Shown here: positions 13,772 through 22,429 of the stretch, piece by piece | Layout: each line of letters begins with the position of its first letter | How positions within the stretch are numbered: the first letter of the stretch is position 1 | DNA from: JAGWAC01 sp038046265 | Lineage (GTDB): Archaea; Nanobdellota; Nanobdellia; SCGC-AAA011-G17; JACPIM01 | NCBI GenBank assembly: GCA_038046265.1 | Contig: JBBSWN010000030.1 | Span: forward strand, 1-37,993 | Length of the DNA stretch: 37,993 nt | Reading direction: 5' to 3' | Translations under genes and position numbers: made by a program | Notes under the pieces: model-generated | Databases searched by the model: none | What the model was told of the DNA's origin: nothing | Seen by the model: only the letters and a program-made list of their open reading frames with translations

Positions 13772-15166
13772 ATGAGCAGTTCTAATGCTGTTGAAGAGGG
13801 AAATCAATTAAGTAAAGTTGGAAAGTTGACTATTGCTTTAGTTCATCCTGTTAATAAGGAAAAAAATTATGCAATGAACAAGGACTTAAACGGTGGGTTT
13901 GGGACTGCTGATGATTATGGAAATTCTTTTACTTCAAGAATAATAAGAATGGTAAAAAAAAGAGCGATAAGGCTGCCGATAATCACTTTTGCTTTTTTAC
14001 AGGCTTTGTTTAAAGAACAAGGACATAGTGTAAAGTATTATGAAGAAAGTCTGCCTGAAAAAGGTGATTTAGACATAATCTTGGTTTATGGAACTGTTGT
14101 TGACTTAAAGAATGAGAATAAAGTATGCAAGTTTTTGAAAGAGAAATTTCCAAGAGCTAAAGTAGGATTTTTCGGGCCATTTCCTTCCAGAAATCCAGAA
14201 CTGTTTAATTCAGGTGATTTTGTTTTATTAGGAGAGGCTGAGAGTTTTTTCATGAATGACTTTAGAAATTTAGAGCAGCTAAACGGGAAGGTAAATGTAA
14301 GTTCCTTGACTGACATGGAGAAACTACCAAGCCCTGATTATGATGGGTTTCCTCTTGAAAAATATGGGTACAGCCCGGCTATTTCTGAAAAACCTTTTGT
14401 TGTTTTGCAGGCAAGCAAAGGATGCCCTTACAGCTGCCGATATTACTGCACTTATGGAGAATATCAAGGGCCAAAAATAAGGCAGAGAAGCGCAAAAAAA
14501 GTTGTTGATGATATAATAAGTTTACAGGAAAATTACAATGTGAAAGGAGTCCAGTTCAGGGATCCTGTTTTTGGATTATTTCCAAAGTTTATAGACGAGT
14601 TTTGTGATGAGCTTAAAAAAAGAAATGTGAAAATTGCCTGGGGAATGGAGACAAGGCTGGATTTACTGAATGAAAATAATTTAAAGAAGATGTTTGATGT
14701 GGGATTGAGAAATGTAAATGTAGGAATAGAGACAAGTGATCCTGAAATTGCAAAATTAAACAAGAGGGGTTTAGTTGAAGAAAGCCATCAGGAGAAAATA
14801 ATAAAGTTCTGCAAAGAACTAGGGGTTAAAGTAAGTGCTTTTTTTATTTTAGGATATGAAGGAGACACCAAGGAGACTGTAAGGAACACAATTAAGTATG
14901 CAATTAAGTTAAACACGCCACTGGCAAGGTTTGCTGTTTCAACACCATATCCTGGAACTGGTTTTTATTCTCAATTAGAAAAAGAAGGAAGAATATTGAC
15001 TGATGATTATGAGAAGTACACACAATTTAATTTAGTTTACAAGCACAAGAACTTGAGTGAAATGGAAGTAAAAAAACTTCTTGAAGAAGCTTTAAGAAAA
15101 TACTATTTTAGGCCGAGCTATTTTATGAGCATGATAGGATGGAAGATAAAAGAATTTTGGTTATAG
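13772..15166 (+). CDS. B12-binding-type radical SAM protein with a CX3CX3C cluster motif
   Basis: A 464-aa protein with an N-terminal Rossmann-like region like the cobalamin-binding domain of this class (about 20-170, with GDFVLLGEAESFF), then a radical SAM barrel and a C-terminal helical extension. The Fe-S cysteines are C218, C222 and C226, in GCPYSCRYYC, so the spacing is C-x3-C-x3-C instead of the usual C-x3-C-x2-C. The rest of the barrel looks normal: GIETSDPEI and an FILGYEGDTKET stretch for SAM binding. Such enzymes methylate or rearrange unreactive carbons, often in lipids, sugars and antibiotics. The substrate is unknown. Its location in a sugar-nucleotide operon, overlapping an SDR epimerase by 28 nt, suggests modification of a glycan or its lipid carrier. 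Confidence 0.85.
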   Translation: MSSSNAVEEGNQLSKVGKLTIALVHPVNKEKNYAMNKDLNGGFGTADDYGNSFTSRIIRMVKKRAIRLPIITFAFLQALFKEQGHSVKYYEESLPEKGDLDIILVYGTVVDLKNENKVCKFLKEKFPRAKVGFFGPFPSRNPELFNSGDFVLLGEAESFFMNDFRNLEQLNGKVNVSSLTDMEKLPSPDYDGFPLEKYGYSPAISEKPFVVLQASKGCPYSCRYYCTYGEYQGPKIRQRSAKKVVDDIISLQENYNVKGVQFRDPVFGLFPKFIDEFCDELKKRNVKIAWGMETRLDLLNENNLKKMFDVGLRNVNVGIETSDPEIAKLNKRGLVEESHQEKIIKFCKELGVKVSAFFILGYEGDTKETVRNTIKYAIKLNTPLARFAVSTPYPGTGFYSQLEKEGRILTDDYEKYTQFNLVYKHKNLSEMEVKKLLEEALRKYYFRPSYFMSMIGWKIKEFWL

Positions 15167-15975
15167 GCGGGACAGGGTATATTGGGAAAGAAGTTTGCAG
15201 TGAGCTTTTAAAGAGAGGATATTTTGTAAGTGTTTTATCTAGAAAGTTAAAAGAAAGTGACAAAGTCAAGGTCTTGAATGGAAGTGTTTTAGACAAAGGA
15301 TTTTTATTGAGAAACTTAAAAAATTTTGATTATGTGATTTATTTAGCTGCTGTTGTTAAAAGTTTGGTTAAGTCAAGGTATAGTGAGAATATAACTGGGT
15401 TAAGAAATACTATTGATGCTATGGAAAGAAACAATGTTAGCAAGCTTATTTATTTTTCAACGCAAAATGTCAACATAGAGAAAACAGGTTATTATGGGAA
15501 TTCTAAAAAAGAATGCGAAAAATCATTGAAAGAAAGCAACCTGGATTATGTAATTATAAGGCCTAATTATGTTTATGGTGTTGACATGGATAATTATTTT
15601 TACAGAATGATTAATCTTATTAAGAAAACTAAAGTGTGCCCAGTAATTGGAAAGGGAAACCAAAAAATACAGCCTGTTAATAAAAAAGATTTAGCAAGGA
15701 TCACGGTTGATGTTATAAGGCATTTCAGGAACAAGGAAATAATTGAAGTTTCTGGAAAAGACACAATTTCTATTAATGAAATAATTGATTTTATCAGGAG
15801 AGAAGGAGAGTACAAGTTTGTTAAGGTGCATTTGCCTATTAAAGTTTTGAAACTTTTTAAAAAGGTTATTCCTTTTGACATTGACGGGTTTGATGAAGAC
15901 AGAATAATTATCGAGAATAATTTGTCTTTTGCCTACAATATAAAAGATGATTTAAGAGAATTAATTAAGCTTTAG
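15139..15975 (+). CDS. NAD(P)-dependent SDR epimerase/dehydratase-like protein
   Basis: A 278-aa extended short-chain dehydrogenase. The N-terminus has GGTGYIG, the Rossmann glycine motif. A YYGNSKKECE segment gives the catalytic Tyr-x-x-x-Lys, and RPNYVYG follows, as in sugar epimerases and NDUFA9-like proteins. The start lies 28 nt inside the upstream radical SAM gene, so the two are probably translated together. The C-terminal half is shorter than in GalE-type enzymes and the substrate loop is not diagnostic. It could act on a nucleotide sugar or on a lipid-linked or polyprenyl substrate. It ends 2 nt before the convergent membrane protein gene. Confidence 0.85.
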   Translation: MEDKRILVIGGTGYIGKEVCSELLKRGYFVSVLSRKLKESDKVKVLNGSVLDKGFLLRNLKNFDYVIYLAAVVKSLVKSRYSENITGLRNTIDAMERNNVSKLIYFSTQNVNIEKTGYYGNSKKECEKSLKESNLDYVIIRPNYVYGVDMDNYFYRMINLIKKTKVCPVIGKGNQKIQPVNKKDLARITVDVIRHFRNKEIIEVSGKDTISINEIIDFIRREGEYKFVKVHLPIKVLKLFKKVIPFDIDGFDEDRIIIENNLSFAYNIKDDLRELIKL

Positions 15976-15976
15976 A

Positions 15977-17452
15977 TTAAAAGTTTTTATTTAATTTAAA
16001 GTTATTCCAGATTTTTCTTATTATTAAGAACAAGACAAGGATTTCTGCAAAAAAGATTATGTTAATAAATAATTCAGGAATATTTATTATTTTATAGTCA
16101 ATTATGTTTAGCATGTAGTTTGAAAAACCCCTTTCCAGGAATAAAGGAATGAATGATGTGAAGATGGGATTTTTCATGTCATAGGAATATGTCCATAATG
16201 CTGTTCTGTCAAACATTGCTCCTAACAAAGAAATTATTGATGAAACAACTATCAGAATATATGTAAATATTTTATTTGATTTTTCCAAAGCAAGACTTAA
16301 TGGCAAGATCAAATATGGAAAAGTAACTAACAAGTATCTCGGGCCGAAACTTCCATCGAAAAACCAAGGCCAGATATTCGAAGAATAAAACAAGTAAGTA
16401 AGAAAAAAGGAAAAGAAGATTGCTAACATTTCTGATTTATATTTTCTAAAACCCAAGTAAATTCCGTATAATGAAAGCAGAAATATTGGTGAGTAGAAGA
16501 AAATTCCTCTTTCTGGGCTAAAAGAGTAAAGGTATAATTTTTCCAATGAAGGATAGGAGAATCCGCCAATGCCTTTTACAAGAGCTTCATAGTTTCCCTT
16601 GTTTGCCCTTAAATGTTCGGGTGTTGCAAAGGGATTTTCAAAAATTACATAATGGTAAAGCATGATTAAAACAATTGGGATTATTGAGCCTAAAATAAAG
16701 TATAAAACTTTTTTTTCTCTGAAAAAGCTCAATAAATACAAGAACAAGACAAATGAAATTAAAATATGGGGGTAATCCATTGTGACTGCTATTGAAGAAG
16801 AAAGGCCTGAAATAAAAAGAGTTTTATGGATATTACTTTTATCTGGATTACAACCTGGACAAAGATATTTTTTAAGATTGTTTAATTTGTAGAAAGAATA
16901 AATACTGAAAAAAGCTGCAATAATTCTTGCATAGTAACCAGTTGAATAAAGAAAGTAGATTGTTGAAAATGCCAGTAAAAATGTCACTGTTAACCTTGTT
17001 TTTTCACTTGATGTGAAATTTGAAGAAAGTCTATAGACAAGGACAGAGGTTAAAGCTGAAAGAAGAGAAGCTATGAATATTGTTACTATGATGTTTAAGG
17101 CTATTAATTTTAGTTCTGTTTTTGTGTTTCCAAACATTCCTTCTTCAAGAAAATATTCCAAAAAAGGATAAGAAACAAGGTAAAACGGGAGAGCAATTAT
17201 TGTAAGACCTGGAGCAAAACCAGAATAGTAATTTTCTTTGTAAAGTGAATGATCACAACCAGTTTCCTTACAAACATCTGAGACATAGTCATTTATCTTA
17301 AATGTCTGCTGCTCTACCAAGGAAATAGTTGCTGATAACATGGAGTCAGCCATGAAATTACCGCCAAAATTAGTCATAAAAACTAAATAAACTAAATAAA
17401 TTGTAAAGAATATTTTTACTTCTCTTTTTTCCAAGAGATTTTTTATTTTCAT
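15977..17452 (-). CDS. Multi-pass membrane protein, probable GT-C-fold glycosyltransferase
   Basis: A 491-aa protein with about eleven hydrophobic helices. The first external loop, between helices 1 and 2, carries acidic residues (NFMADSMLSATISLVEQ and later INDYVSD) and is followed by YSGFAPGLTIIALPFYL. This arrangement is typical of GT39/PMT-like, lipid-phosphosugar-dependent GT-C enzymes. A second motif-like loop is FSPERGIFFYSPIFL, and FGPRYLLVTFPYLI occurs later. The family is only loosely recognisable, so the call is functional at the fold level. It would add a sugar from a polyprenyl-phosphate donor outside the membrane. It lies 15 nt downstream of a radical SAM gene on the same strand, so the two share a transcript. 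Confidence 0.7.
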   Translation of the reverse strand: MKIKNLLEKREVKIFFTIYLVYLVFMTNFGGNFMADSMLSATISLVEQQTFKINDYVSDVCKETGCDHSLYKENYYSGFAPGLTIIALPFYLVSYPFLEYFLEEGMFGNTKTELKLIALNIIVTIFIASLLSALTSVLVYRLSSNFTSSEKTRLTVTFLLAFSTIYFLYSTGYYARIIAAFFSIYSFYKLNNLKKYLCPGCNPDKSNIHKTLFISGLSSSIAVTMDYPHILISFVLFLYLLSFFREKKVLYFILGSIIPIVLIMLYHYVIFENPFATPEHLRANKGNYEALVKGIGGFSYPSLEKLYLYSFSPERGIFFYSPIFLLSLYGIYLGFRKYKSEMLAIFFSFFLTYLFYSSNIWPWFFDGSFGPRYLLVTFPYLILPLSLALEKSNKIFTYILIVVSSIISLLGAMFDRTALWTYSYDMKNPIFTSFIPLFLERGFSNYMLNIIDYKIINIPELFINIIFFAEILVLFLIIRKIWNNFKLNKNF

Positions 17453-17467
17453 TTTTTAGAATTAAAT

Positions 17468-18874
17468 TTAATGACTTTTGTACATTCTTAGTACATTAAC
17501 TATTGCTTTGGCACCATTCATCATGTTTATGATATCATTTTTGTCTCTTATTTTCATAATCCTTCTGACAATATATCTTGGCCTTAAATAAAATCTTCTA
17601 TAGGCCATTTTATAGTAATGCTTTACTTTATCTGGAGAGACTGTTGGCAAGTCTAGCAAGACTTCTCCCCAGTCATATTCATCCCATTTTTCTGTTTTTA
17701 GGTAATTATTTTGGACTGCCCAATCATACATTTGAGTTCCTGGATTTGGGGAAACTATGTTGAAAAGAGCAATATCAGGATCTAATTCAAGAGCAAACTT
17801 TATTGTTTCTTCCATTGTTTCTTCTGTTTCTCCTGGACAGCCAAACAAGAAAGTAACTCTGCAGTCAATGCCAGCTTCTTGGGCTGCCTTTACTGCGTTT
17901 TTGACTTTTTCAGGAGTGATGTTTTTTCTTATATTGTTTAAAATCTGCTGGTTGCCTGATTCTGCACCAAACAAGATCTGGTGGCAGCCTGCTTTTTTCA
18001 TTAATTTTAACAAGTCAACATCAATCCAGTCAACTCTTGCAAAACAAATCCAGCTAATGTCTATTTTTTCATCCAGGATTAAGTTACAAAATTCTCTCGT
18101 CTTATGCTTGAAAGTTGTGAAGTTGTCATCATAAAAACAAATTTCCTTTGTGCCGTATTTTTCAACAAGCATTTTTATTTCATCAACTATTTTTCTTGGA
18201 GATCTCTGCCTTAAGGCATTTCCAAATGGCTGGTAACAAAAAGTGCACTTTCCAGGGCATCCTCTTGATGTAACAACATTCATTGCTGGAAGCCTTTTAT
18301 ATGAGCCAACTGCTGGAAAGTATTTGTGCATTGGCAATAAATGGTAAGCTGGCATGGGCAATTTGTCTAGTTCTACAAATGTGCCTTCTGGATTATGAAT
18401 TATTTCTTTTTTTCCATTAAAATAAGTAAGGCCGTTTATTTCATTTAAAGGAGTGCCTTTTATTAATGCAGTAAATGTGTATTCGGCCTCGCCTCTTATT
18501 ACATAATGGGATGCATTATTTTTTAAAGGCTCTTCTGGCTTTGATGTTGCATGGACACCACCAAATATTATCTTTGCATTTGGCCATAATTTTTGGCATA
18601 TTTCAGAGACTCCATAAGCCTGCTTTACATTTACTGTTGAAGAAGTCAAACCAATAAACCTTGGCTCATCAAAATTATTTTTCAAGTATTGTTCCACGTC
18701 GTCTACTGCTAATTGTTCTGCATATGTATCGAGAATTTTTACTTTAAAACCAGCTTGCTCTATGCATGCTGCAAGAACTGCCAGGCCATAAGGAGGCATG
18801 CAGCTAGAAACTGTTTTCCATATATTACCTCCTTTTTTAAAATAAGGAGGATTGATCAATAAAACATCGAACAT
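17468..18874 (-). CDS. B12-binding radical SAM protein (canonical CX3CX2C)
   Basis: A 468-aa protein with a complete N-terminal cobalamin-binding-like domain (LLINPPYFKKGG, GLAVLAACIEQAGF, FGGVHATSKPEE, about 1-140). A radical SAM domain follows with Cys206, Cys210 and Cys213 in GCPGKCTFC, and further on FDDN-like and GCPGETEETMEE segments. A C-terminal extension (YYKMAYRRFYLRPRYIVRR) is common in enzymes that modify lipids or glycans. The start is supported by a strong AGGTGA Shine-Dalgarno sequence 5 nt upstream. It is followed by the GT-C-like membrane protein. Related proteins are methyltransferases or cyclisation enzymes, but the substrate here is unknown. It is clearly diverged from the radical SAM protein at 13772 and is not a recent copy. 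Confidence 0.88.
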   Translation of the reverse strand: MFDVLLINPPYFKKGGNIWKTVSSCMPPYGLAVLAACIEQAGFKVKILDTYAEQLAVDDVEQYLKNNFDEPRFIGLTSSTVNVKQAYGVSEICQKLWPNAKIIFGGVHATSKPEEPLKNNASHYVIRGEAEYTFTALIKGTPLNEINGLTYFNGKKEIIHNPEGTFVELDKLPMPAYHLLPMHKYFPAVGSYKRLPAMNVVTSRGCPGKCTFCYQPFGNALRQRSPRKIVDEIKMLVEKYGTKEICFYDDNFTTFKHKTREFCNLILDEKIDISWICFARVDWIDVDLLKLMKKAGCHQILFGAESGNQQILNNIRKNITPEKVKNAVKAAQEAGIDCRVTFLFGCPGETEETMEETIKFALELDPDIALFNIVSPNPGTQMYDWAVQNNYLKTEKWDEYDWGEVLLDLPTVSPDKVKHYYKMAYRRFYLRPRYIVRRIMKIRDKNDIINMMNGAKAIVNVLRMYKSH

Positions 18875-18988
18875 AATTTCACCTTTTTATTATTTAAAAA
18901 GCAATGTATTTAAGTTTTATTATTGATTTATAAAGTATATTTTATAGTATATAAATAGTTTATAAGATAGTATTTTTTAATTTTTGGC
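18875..18988. promoter_or_regulatory. Divergent intergenic region with a strong RBS and TATA boxes
   Basis: On the minus strand AAGGTGA (18879-18885) is a near-perfect Shine-Dalgarno for the radical SAM gene, implying a leader; ATTTAAATAA-like AT-rich sequence sits further upstream. On the plus strand AGTATATAAAT (18947-18957) is a TATA box about 35 nt before the acetyltransferase ATG. The region contains no further ORF or recognisable RNA. Confidence 0.5.
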
Positions 18989-19564
18989 ATGATTCATAAG
19001 ACGGCTGAGGTGGAAGAGGGAAGTGTAATTGGGGAGAATACAAAGATATGGCATCATTGTCATGTAAGAAAAGGAGCTAAAATAGGCAGTAATTGCAGTT
19101 TAGGGAAAGGAGTTTACATAGATCATGATGTTGTTATTGGAAATAATGTTAAAATCCAAAATAATGTTTCTGTTTATTACAAAACTTTGATTGAGGATGG
19201 AGTAATGTTAGGACCACATGTATGTTTTACAAATGACAAGTTTCACAGGGCAATAAATCCAGACGGGAGCTTAAAGACAGATGGGTCTACTGGAGAAGAC
19301 TGGGAGATTGGAGAGATATTGATTAAAAAAGGAGCTTCAATAGGAGCTAATTCTACTTTATTAACTGGGGTAAAAATTGGCGAGTTTGCTTTAATTGGGG
19401 CGGGAAGTGTTGTAACTAAGGATGTTCCTGCTTTCGGATTAGTTTATGGTGTGCCAGCAAGATTAAAGGGTTATGTTTGCAAGTGTGGAAGAAAAGTAGG
19501 TGGTGCTGATTTAAAAGGAAAAACTAAATGCAGTTATTGCGGAAGCGAAATTGAGATTAAATAA
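18989..19564 (+). CDS. Left-handed beta-helix N-acetyltransferase (WlbB/WbpD-like) with C-terminal zinc ribbon
   Basis: A 191-aa hexapeptide-repeat enzyme. Repeats such as IGENTKIW, IGSNCSLG, IGNNVKIQ and IGEFALIGAGSVVTKDVP build the left-handed helix. The GPHVCFTND loop and the catalytic His region match WlbB-type enzymes, which acetylate the 3-amino group of a UDP-2-acetamido-3-amino-glucuronate. The last 30 residues add CKCGRK and CSYCGSE, a likely zinc ribbon. It would act after the aminotransferase and dehydrogenase encoded at 11453-13479, although it lies 5.5 kb away in another transcript. A 14-nt overlap links it to the next small gene. Confidence 0.88.
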   Translation: MIHKTAEVEEGSVIGENTKIWHHCHVRKGAKIGSNCSLGKGVYIDHDVVIGNNVKIQNNVSVYYKTLIEDGVMLGPHVCFTNDKFHRAINPDGSLKTDGSTGEDWEIGEILIKKGASIGANSTLLTGVKIGEFALIGAGSVVTKDVPAFGLVYGVPARLKGYVCKCGRKVGGADLKGKTKCSYCGSEIEIK

Positions 19565-19835
19565 AGATAGACAAAAAAAACTAGAAAGAAAGACAGTAGC
19601 TTTTTTTAGTGAAGAAGAAAAATCTAGGCTTTATGATTTAATCTCAGAAGCAAGAAACTTGTTCAATGACAAATATTCTTCTCCTGAAGAAATATCTGAA
19701 TTTCTGAAAGATATAACCCCTTATGTCAGAAGAGCGAAAAAAGAGGAGAGCCATCTTTTTACTATTATTTTATATCATGATGAGAGACTGAGGAGAATGT
19801 ATAAAGAAAAAACCGGGCACAAATATAAACCATGA
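19551..19835 (+). CDS. Unrecognised 94-aa helical protein
   Basis: A basic, mostly helical 94-aa protein from a TTG start at 19551, overlapping the acetyltransferase by 14 nt. It has no TM segment, no Cys and no recognised motif. It begins with RLNKDRQKKLERK, continues with FFSEEEKSRLYDLISEARNL and ends in a basic GHKYKP. If the TTG is not used, no alternative start codon near the N-terminus is evident. The overlap implies co-translation with the acetyltransferase. It ends 1 nt before the convergent epimerase. Function unknown. Confidence 0.6.
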   Translation: MRLNKDRQKKLERKTVAFFSEEEKSRLYDLISEARNLFNDKYSSPEEISEFLKDITPYVRRAKKEESHLFTIILYHDERLRRMYKEKTGHKYKP

Positions 19836-19836
19836 A

Positions 19837-20805
19837 CTATAATTTTAAATGTTTTTTATACCAATCGCAAGTTAATTTAATTCCTTCTTCAAATTTAACT
19901 TTTGGTGAAAAGTTAATTGTTTTTTTAGCTAAGGAAATGTCTGCAAAATGCCTTTTTACTTCTCCCGGCCTTTCTGGACCATGAACAATTTTGCCTTTAA
20001 AATTCATTTCTTTACAAATTAATTCTGTAAGATAATTCATTGAGACTTCTCTGCCAGTTGCTATATTTATTGTTTTTCCAAGAACTGGATCAGATTTTGC
20101 AAATTCAACTGCTGCTCTTACTGTGTCTGACACGTAAATATAATCTCTTGTTTGTTCGCCGTCTCCATTTAATGTCAATGTTTTTTCATTTGACATTATT
20201 TTTTTGCAGAATAAAGGTATTATGCCTGCAAATTTTCCATAATTTTGCCTGGGTCCATAATTGTTAAATGGCCTTAAAATTGTGTTTTTCAAATTAAATG
20301 TTCTAAAGTAAGAATCTACTATCAAGTCTGTTGAGGCTTTGGCTGCAGCATAAGGTGTACATGGATTTAAAGGATGTTTTTCGTCCATAGGAACATACAA
20401 AGCAGAGCCATATGCTTCTGAAGATGAGAAATGAATTAAGGTTTTAAATAAGTCTTTTCTTTGCAACTCACAAATGTTTAAAGTTATTTTTATGTTATCT
20501 AAAGTTGAGCCTAAAGGGTCTTCCAATGAAGCTGGCAATGGTATTACTGCTAAATTATATACAATGTCAAAATTGCTGTTTTCAAATATTTTTTTTGTAA
20601 CTTCAAAGTCTGCTGCTGAACCATGATATATTTTTAGGTTTTCAAAGTTTTTTTTAGCTTCATTTAAGTTTTCTTCTTTTCCCAGGAAGAAATTTGAAAG
20701 AACAGTTATTTTTTCTGGATTTTCCTTTATTAAAGCATCAACTAAGTGGCTGCCTATAAAGCCAGCTCCGCCTGTTACTAGGATTGATTTATTTGACAAG
20801 CTCAT
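19837..20805 (-). CDS. UDP-sugar epimerase/dehydratase, GalE-like SDR
   Basis: A 322-aa extended SDR enzyme. It has GGAGFIGSHL at the N-terminus, the catalytic triad elements Ser in HFSSSEAYG and YAAAK, and RPFNNYGPRQ followed by GDGEQTRDYIYVSD, which are typical of UDP-glucose 4-epimerases and related NDP-sugar dehydratases. Cofactor would be NAD+ and the substrate a nucleotide sugar for surface glycan synthesis. It starts 17 nt inside the WecB-like gene, so the two are co-translated. Exact specificity, for example UDP-GlcNAc C4 or UDP-GlcNAcA, cannot be read from sequence. Confidence 0.9.
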   Translation of the reverse strand: MSLSNKSILVTGGAGFIGSHLVDALIKENPEKITVLSNFFLGKEENLNEAKKNFENLKIYHGSAADFEVTKKIFENSNFDIVYNLAVIPLPASLEDPLGSTLDNIKITLNICELQRKDLFKTLIHFSSSEAYGSALYVPMDEKHPLNPCTPYAAAKASTDLIVDSYFRTFNLKNTILRPFNNYGPRQNYGKFAGIIPLFCKKIMSNEKTLTLNGDGEQTRDYIYVSDTVRAAVEFAKSDPVLGKTINIATGREVSMNYLTELICKEMNFKGKIVHGPERPGEVKRHFADISLAKKTINFSPKVKFEEGIKLTCDWYKKHLKL

Positions 20806-21880
20806 TTTTCATTATTTCAATTATTTTTTTGCATGTATTTTTCTTTTGCTTTATTTTTATTAATTTTAATTGCTGAATCTTTTCTGGATTATTTAATAAT
20901 TCTTTTGCTATTGGGATAATTTTATCTGGATCTGTAGTTGCAAGGATATTTTTGCCTTTTTCCACAAACTCTATCCATTCTGTTTCATTTCTTAATATTA
21001 CACAAGGTACATTATAAATAACGGCTTCTTCCTGGACAGTTCCTGAATCTGACATGACAAATTTTGAGTTAATTAACAAATTTGTAAATTCCAAATATCC
21101 TTGTGGTTCTATTACTAGGACTTTGTCATTTAATTTTAAGTTGTTTTCTTCCAGAATTCTTTTTGTTCTTGGATGCATTGGATAAATTATTTTTATTGAA
21201 TTTGAGATTTCATTTATTGAATGGACAAGGCCTTTTAATCTTTCCAAGTTGTTGGTATTTTCAGACCTGTGCATTGTCAATAGAACGTAGTTTTCCTTTT
21301 CAAGATTATATTTTTCTAGAAGATTTAGTTTTAAAGCTAGTTTTCTTGACCTTAAGCAGGCTTCATAGACAGTTCTTCCAACTAGGAAAATTTTATTTTT
21401 AGGGATGTTTTCTTTCACCAGGTTTTTGTATGCTGTCTTGTCTGCTGGAAACAACAAGTCTGAACAGTGGTCTGTCAATATTCTGTTTATTTCTTCTGGC
21501 ATTATTCTGTTAAATGAACGGGCGCCTGCTTCTATATGAACAACTGGGATGTGAAGTTTAGAAGCTGTTAATGCGCCTGTAATTGGAGCGTTTGTATCTG
21601 CAAATGTAATTACTATATCTGGCTTTTCTTTTATCAGGACTTTTTCAAACTCAATAATTCCTTTTCCCACTTGCTCTGCTTGTGTTCCTGAGCCTACTTC
21701 TAATGTATAGTTTGGGGGCCTTATCTCTAATTGTTCAAAGAAAATTTTGTCCATATTATATGAATAGTGCTGGCCTGTGTGGACTAGGATATGGTTAAAT
21801 TCCTTGTCAAGCATAGGAATTAATGCTGATAATTTGGTCCATTCTGGCCTGGTGCCACAAATAGTAATGACTTTTTTCAT
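20789..21880 (-). CDS. UDP-GlcNAc 2-epimerase, non-hydrolysing (WecB/WbpI family)
   Basis: A 363-aa enzyme of the GT-B-like epimerase family. Diagnostic segments are CGTRPEWTKL near the N-terminus, HTGQHYSYNMDKIFF, HIEAGARSFNRIMPEE, MHRSEN and the SDSGTVQEEA loop near the C-terminus. It inverts C2, converting UDP-GlcNAc to UDP-ManNAc, or in the WbpI branch UDP-GlcNAc(3NAc)A to UDP-ManNAc(3NAc)A. The latter would complete the diacetamido-sugar pathway represented by the other genes. It overlaps the following SDR gene by 17 nt and diverges from the toxin-antitoxin pair, with 78 nt between. Confidence 0.93.
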   Translation of the reverse strand: MKKVITICGTRPEWTKLSALIPMLDKEFNHILVHTGQHYSYNMDKIFFEQLEIRPPNYTLEVGSGTQAEQVGKGIIEFEKVLIKEKPDIVITFADTNAPITGALTASKLHIPVVHIEAGARSFNRIMPEEINRILTDHCSDLLFPADKTAYKNLVKENIPKNKIFLVGRTVYEACLRSRKLALKLNLLEKYNLEKENYVLLTMHRSENTNNLERLKGLVHSINEISNSIKIIYPMHPRTKRILEENNLKLNDKVLVIEPQGYLEFTNLLINSKFVMSDSGTVQEEAVIYNVPCVILRNETEWIEFVEKGKNILATTDPDKIIPIAKELLNNPEKIQQLKLIKIKQKKNTCKKIIEIMKNELVK

Positions 21881-21920
21881 GGATCTTTTTTAATAATTGT
21901 TATTTTTAAGCCTTTTCAAA

Positions 21921-21937
21921 GGAAAGTTTTATATACT
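21921..21937 (+). promoter_or_regulatory. TATA/BRE of the toxin-antitoxin operon
   Basis: GGAAAG (a BRE-like stretch) followed by TTTTATATA (21927-21935) lies 24-32 nt upstream of the antitoxin ATG at 21959, giving a leaderless transcript. No palindrome for antitoxin autoregulation is obvious around it. Confidence 0.5.
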
Positions 21938-21958
21938 ATAGCTTATTATATTTCTGCT

Positions 21959-22177
21959 ATGGCTACAACAATACAAGTTAGCGAGGATTTGTTAGGTACT
22001 TTGAAAAAGAAAAAACTTTATGACAAAGAAAGCTATGAAGAAGTTATTTGGGATCTTATAGAGGATTCTATGGAATTAAGTGAAGAAACAAAGAAAGATA
22101 TAGAAGAAGCCAGATTAGAATTTAAAGCTGGAAAATTCTATACTCATGAACAAATTAAAAAAAAGCTAGGATTGTAA
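21959..22177 (+). CDS. RelB-like antitoxin
   Basis: A 72-aa protein that starts with a beta-strand-helix segment (MATTIQVSEDLLGTLKKKK) resembling ribbon-helix-helix antitoxins. It continues with an acidic helical tail (EETKKDIEEARLEFKAGKF) that would wrap the toxin. It ends at 22177 and the toxin ATG follows at 22178 with no gap. By analogy with archaeal RelBE pairs it should neutralise the toxin and repress the operon. The family assignment rests on size, order and partner rather than on a diagnostic motif. Confidence 0.78.
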   Translation: MATTIQVSEDLLGTLKKKKLYDKESYEEVIWDLIEDSMELSEETKKDIEEARLEFKAGKFYTHEQIKKKLGL

Positions 22178-22429
22178 ATGTATGAACTAATTTATTCTTC
22201 TAAAGCACTAAAATCCCTGGAAAAATTGGAAAAAAGCGTTCAAGAACGAATTCTTTCTGCTCTTGAGAGACTGAGAATTAGGCCAGAATCTTATGATATA
22301 AAAAAATTAGTTGGTGTTAATGGCTATAGGTTTAGGGCTGGCGATTATAGAATAATTTTTGATTTAGATAAAGAAAAACTTATAATTTTTGTAATTAAAA
22401 TCGGGCACCGAAAAAATATTTATGAATAA
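22178..22429 (+). CDS. RelE/ParE-superfamily toxin
   Basis: An 83-aa protein with the RelE fold: YSSKALKSLEKLEKSVQERI at the N-terminus, GVNGYRFRAGDYRIIFDLD in the middle and the C-terminal IGHRKNIYE end. The YRFRAGDYR and GHRK segments contain the Arg and Lys residues typical of RelE mRNA interferases. It would cut mRNA on the ribosome when free of the antitoxin. The gene abuts the antitoxin start to stop. No inactivating change is seen. Confidence 0.88.
   Translation: MYELIYSSKALKSLEKLEKSVQERILSALERLRIRPESYDIKKLVGVNGYRFRAGDYRIIFDLDKEKLIIFVIKIGHRKNIYE

Noticed and set aside
22178..22429. Toxin-antitoxin pair as part of a larger mobile element
   Set aside because: No integrase, transposase, inverted repeats or composition change was seen around it.
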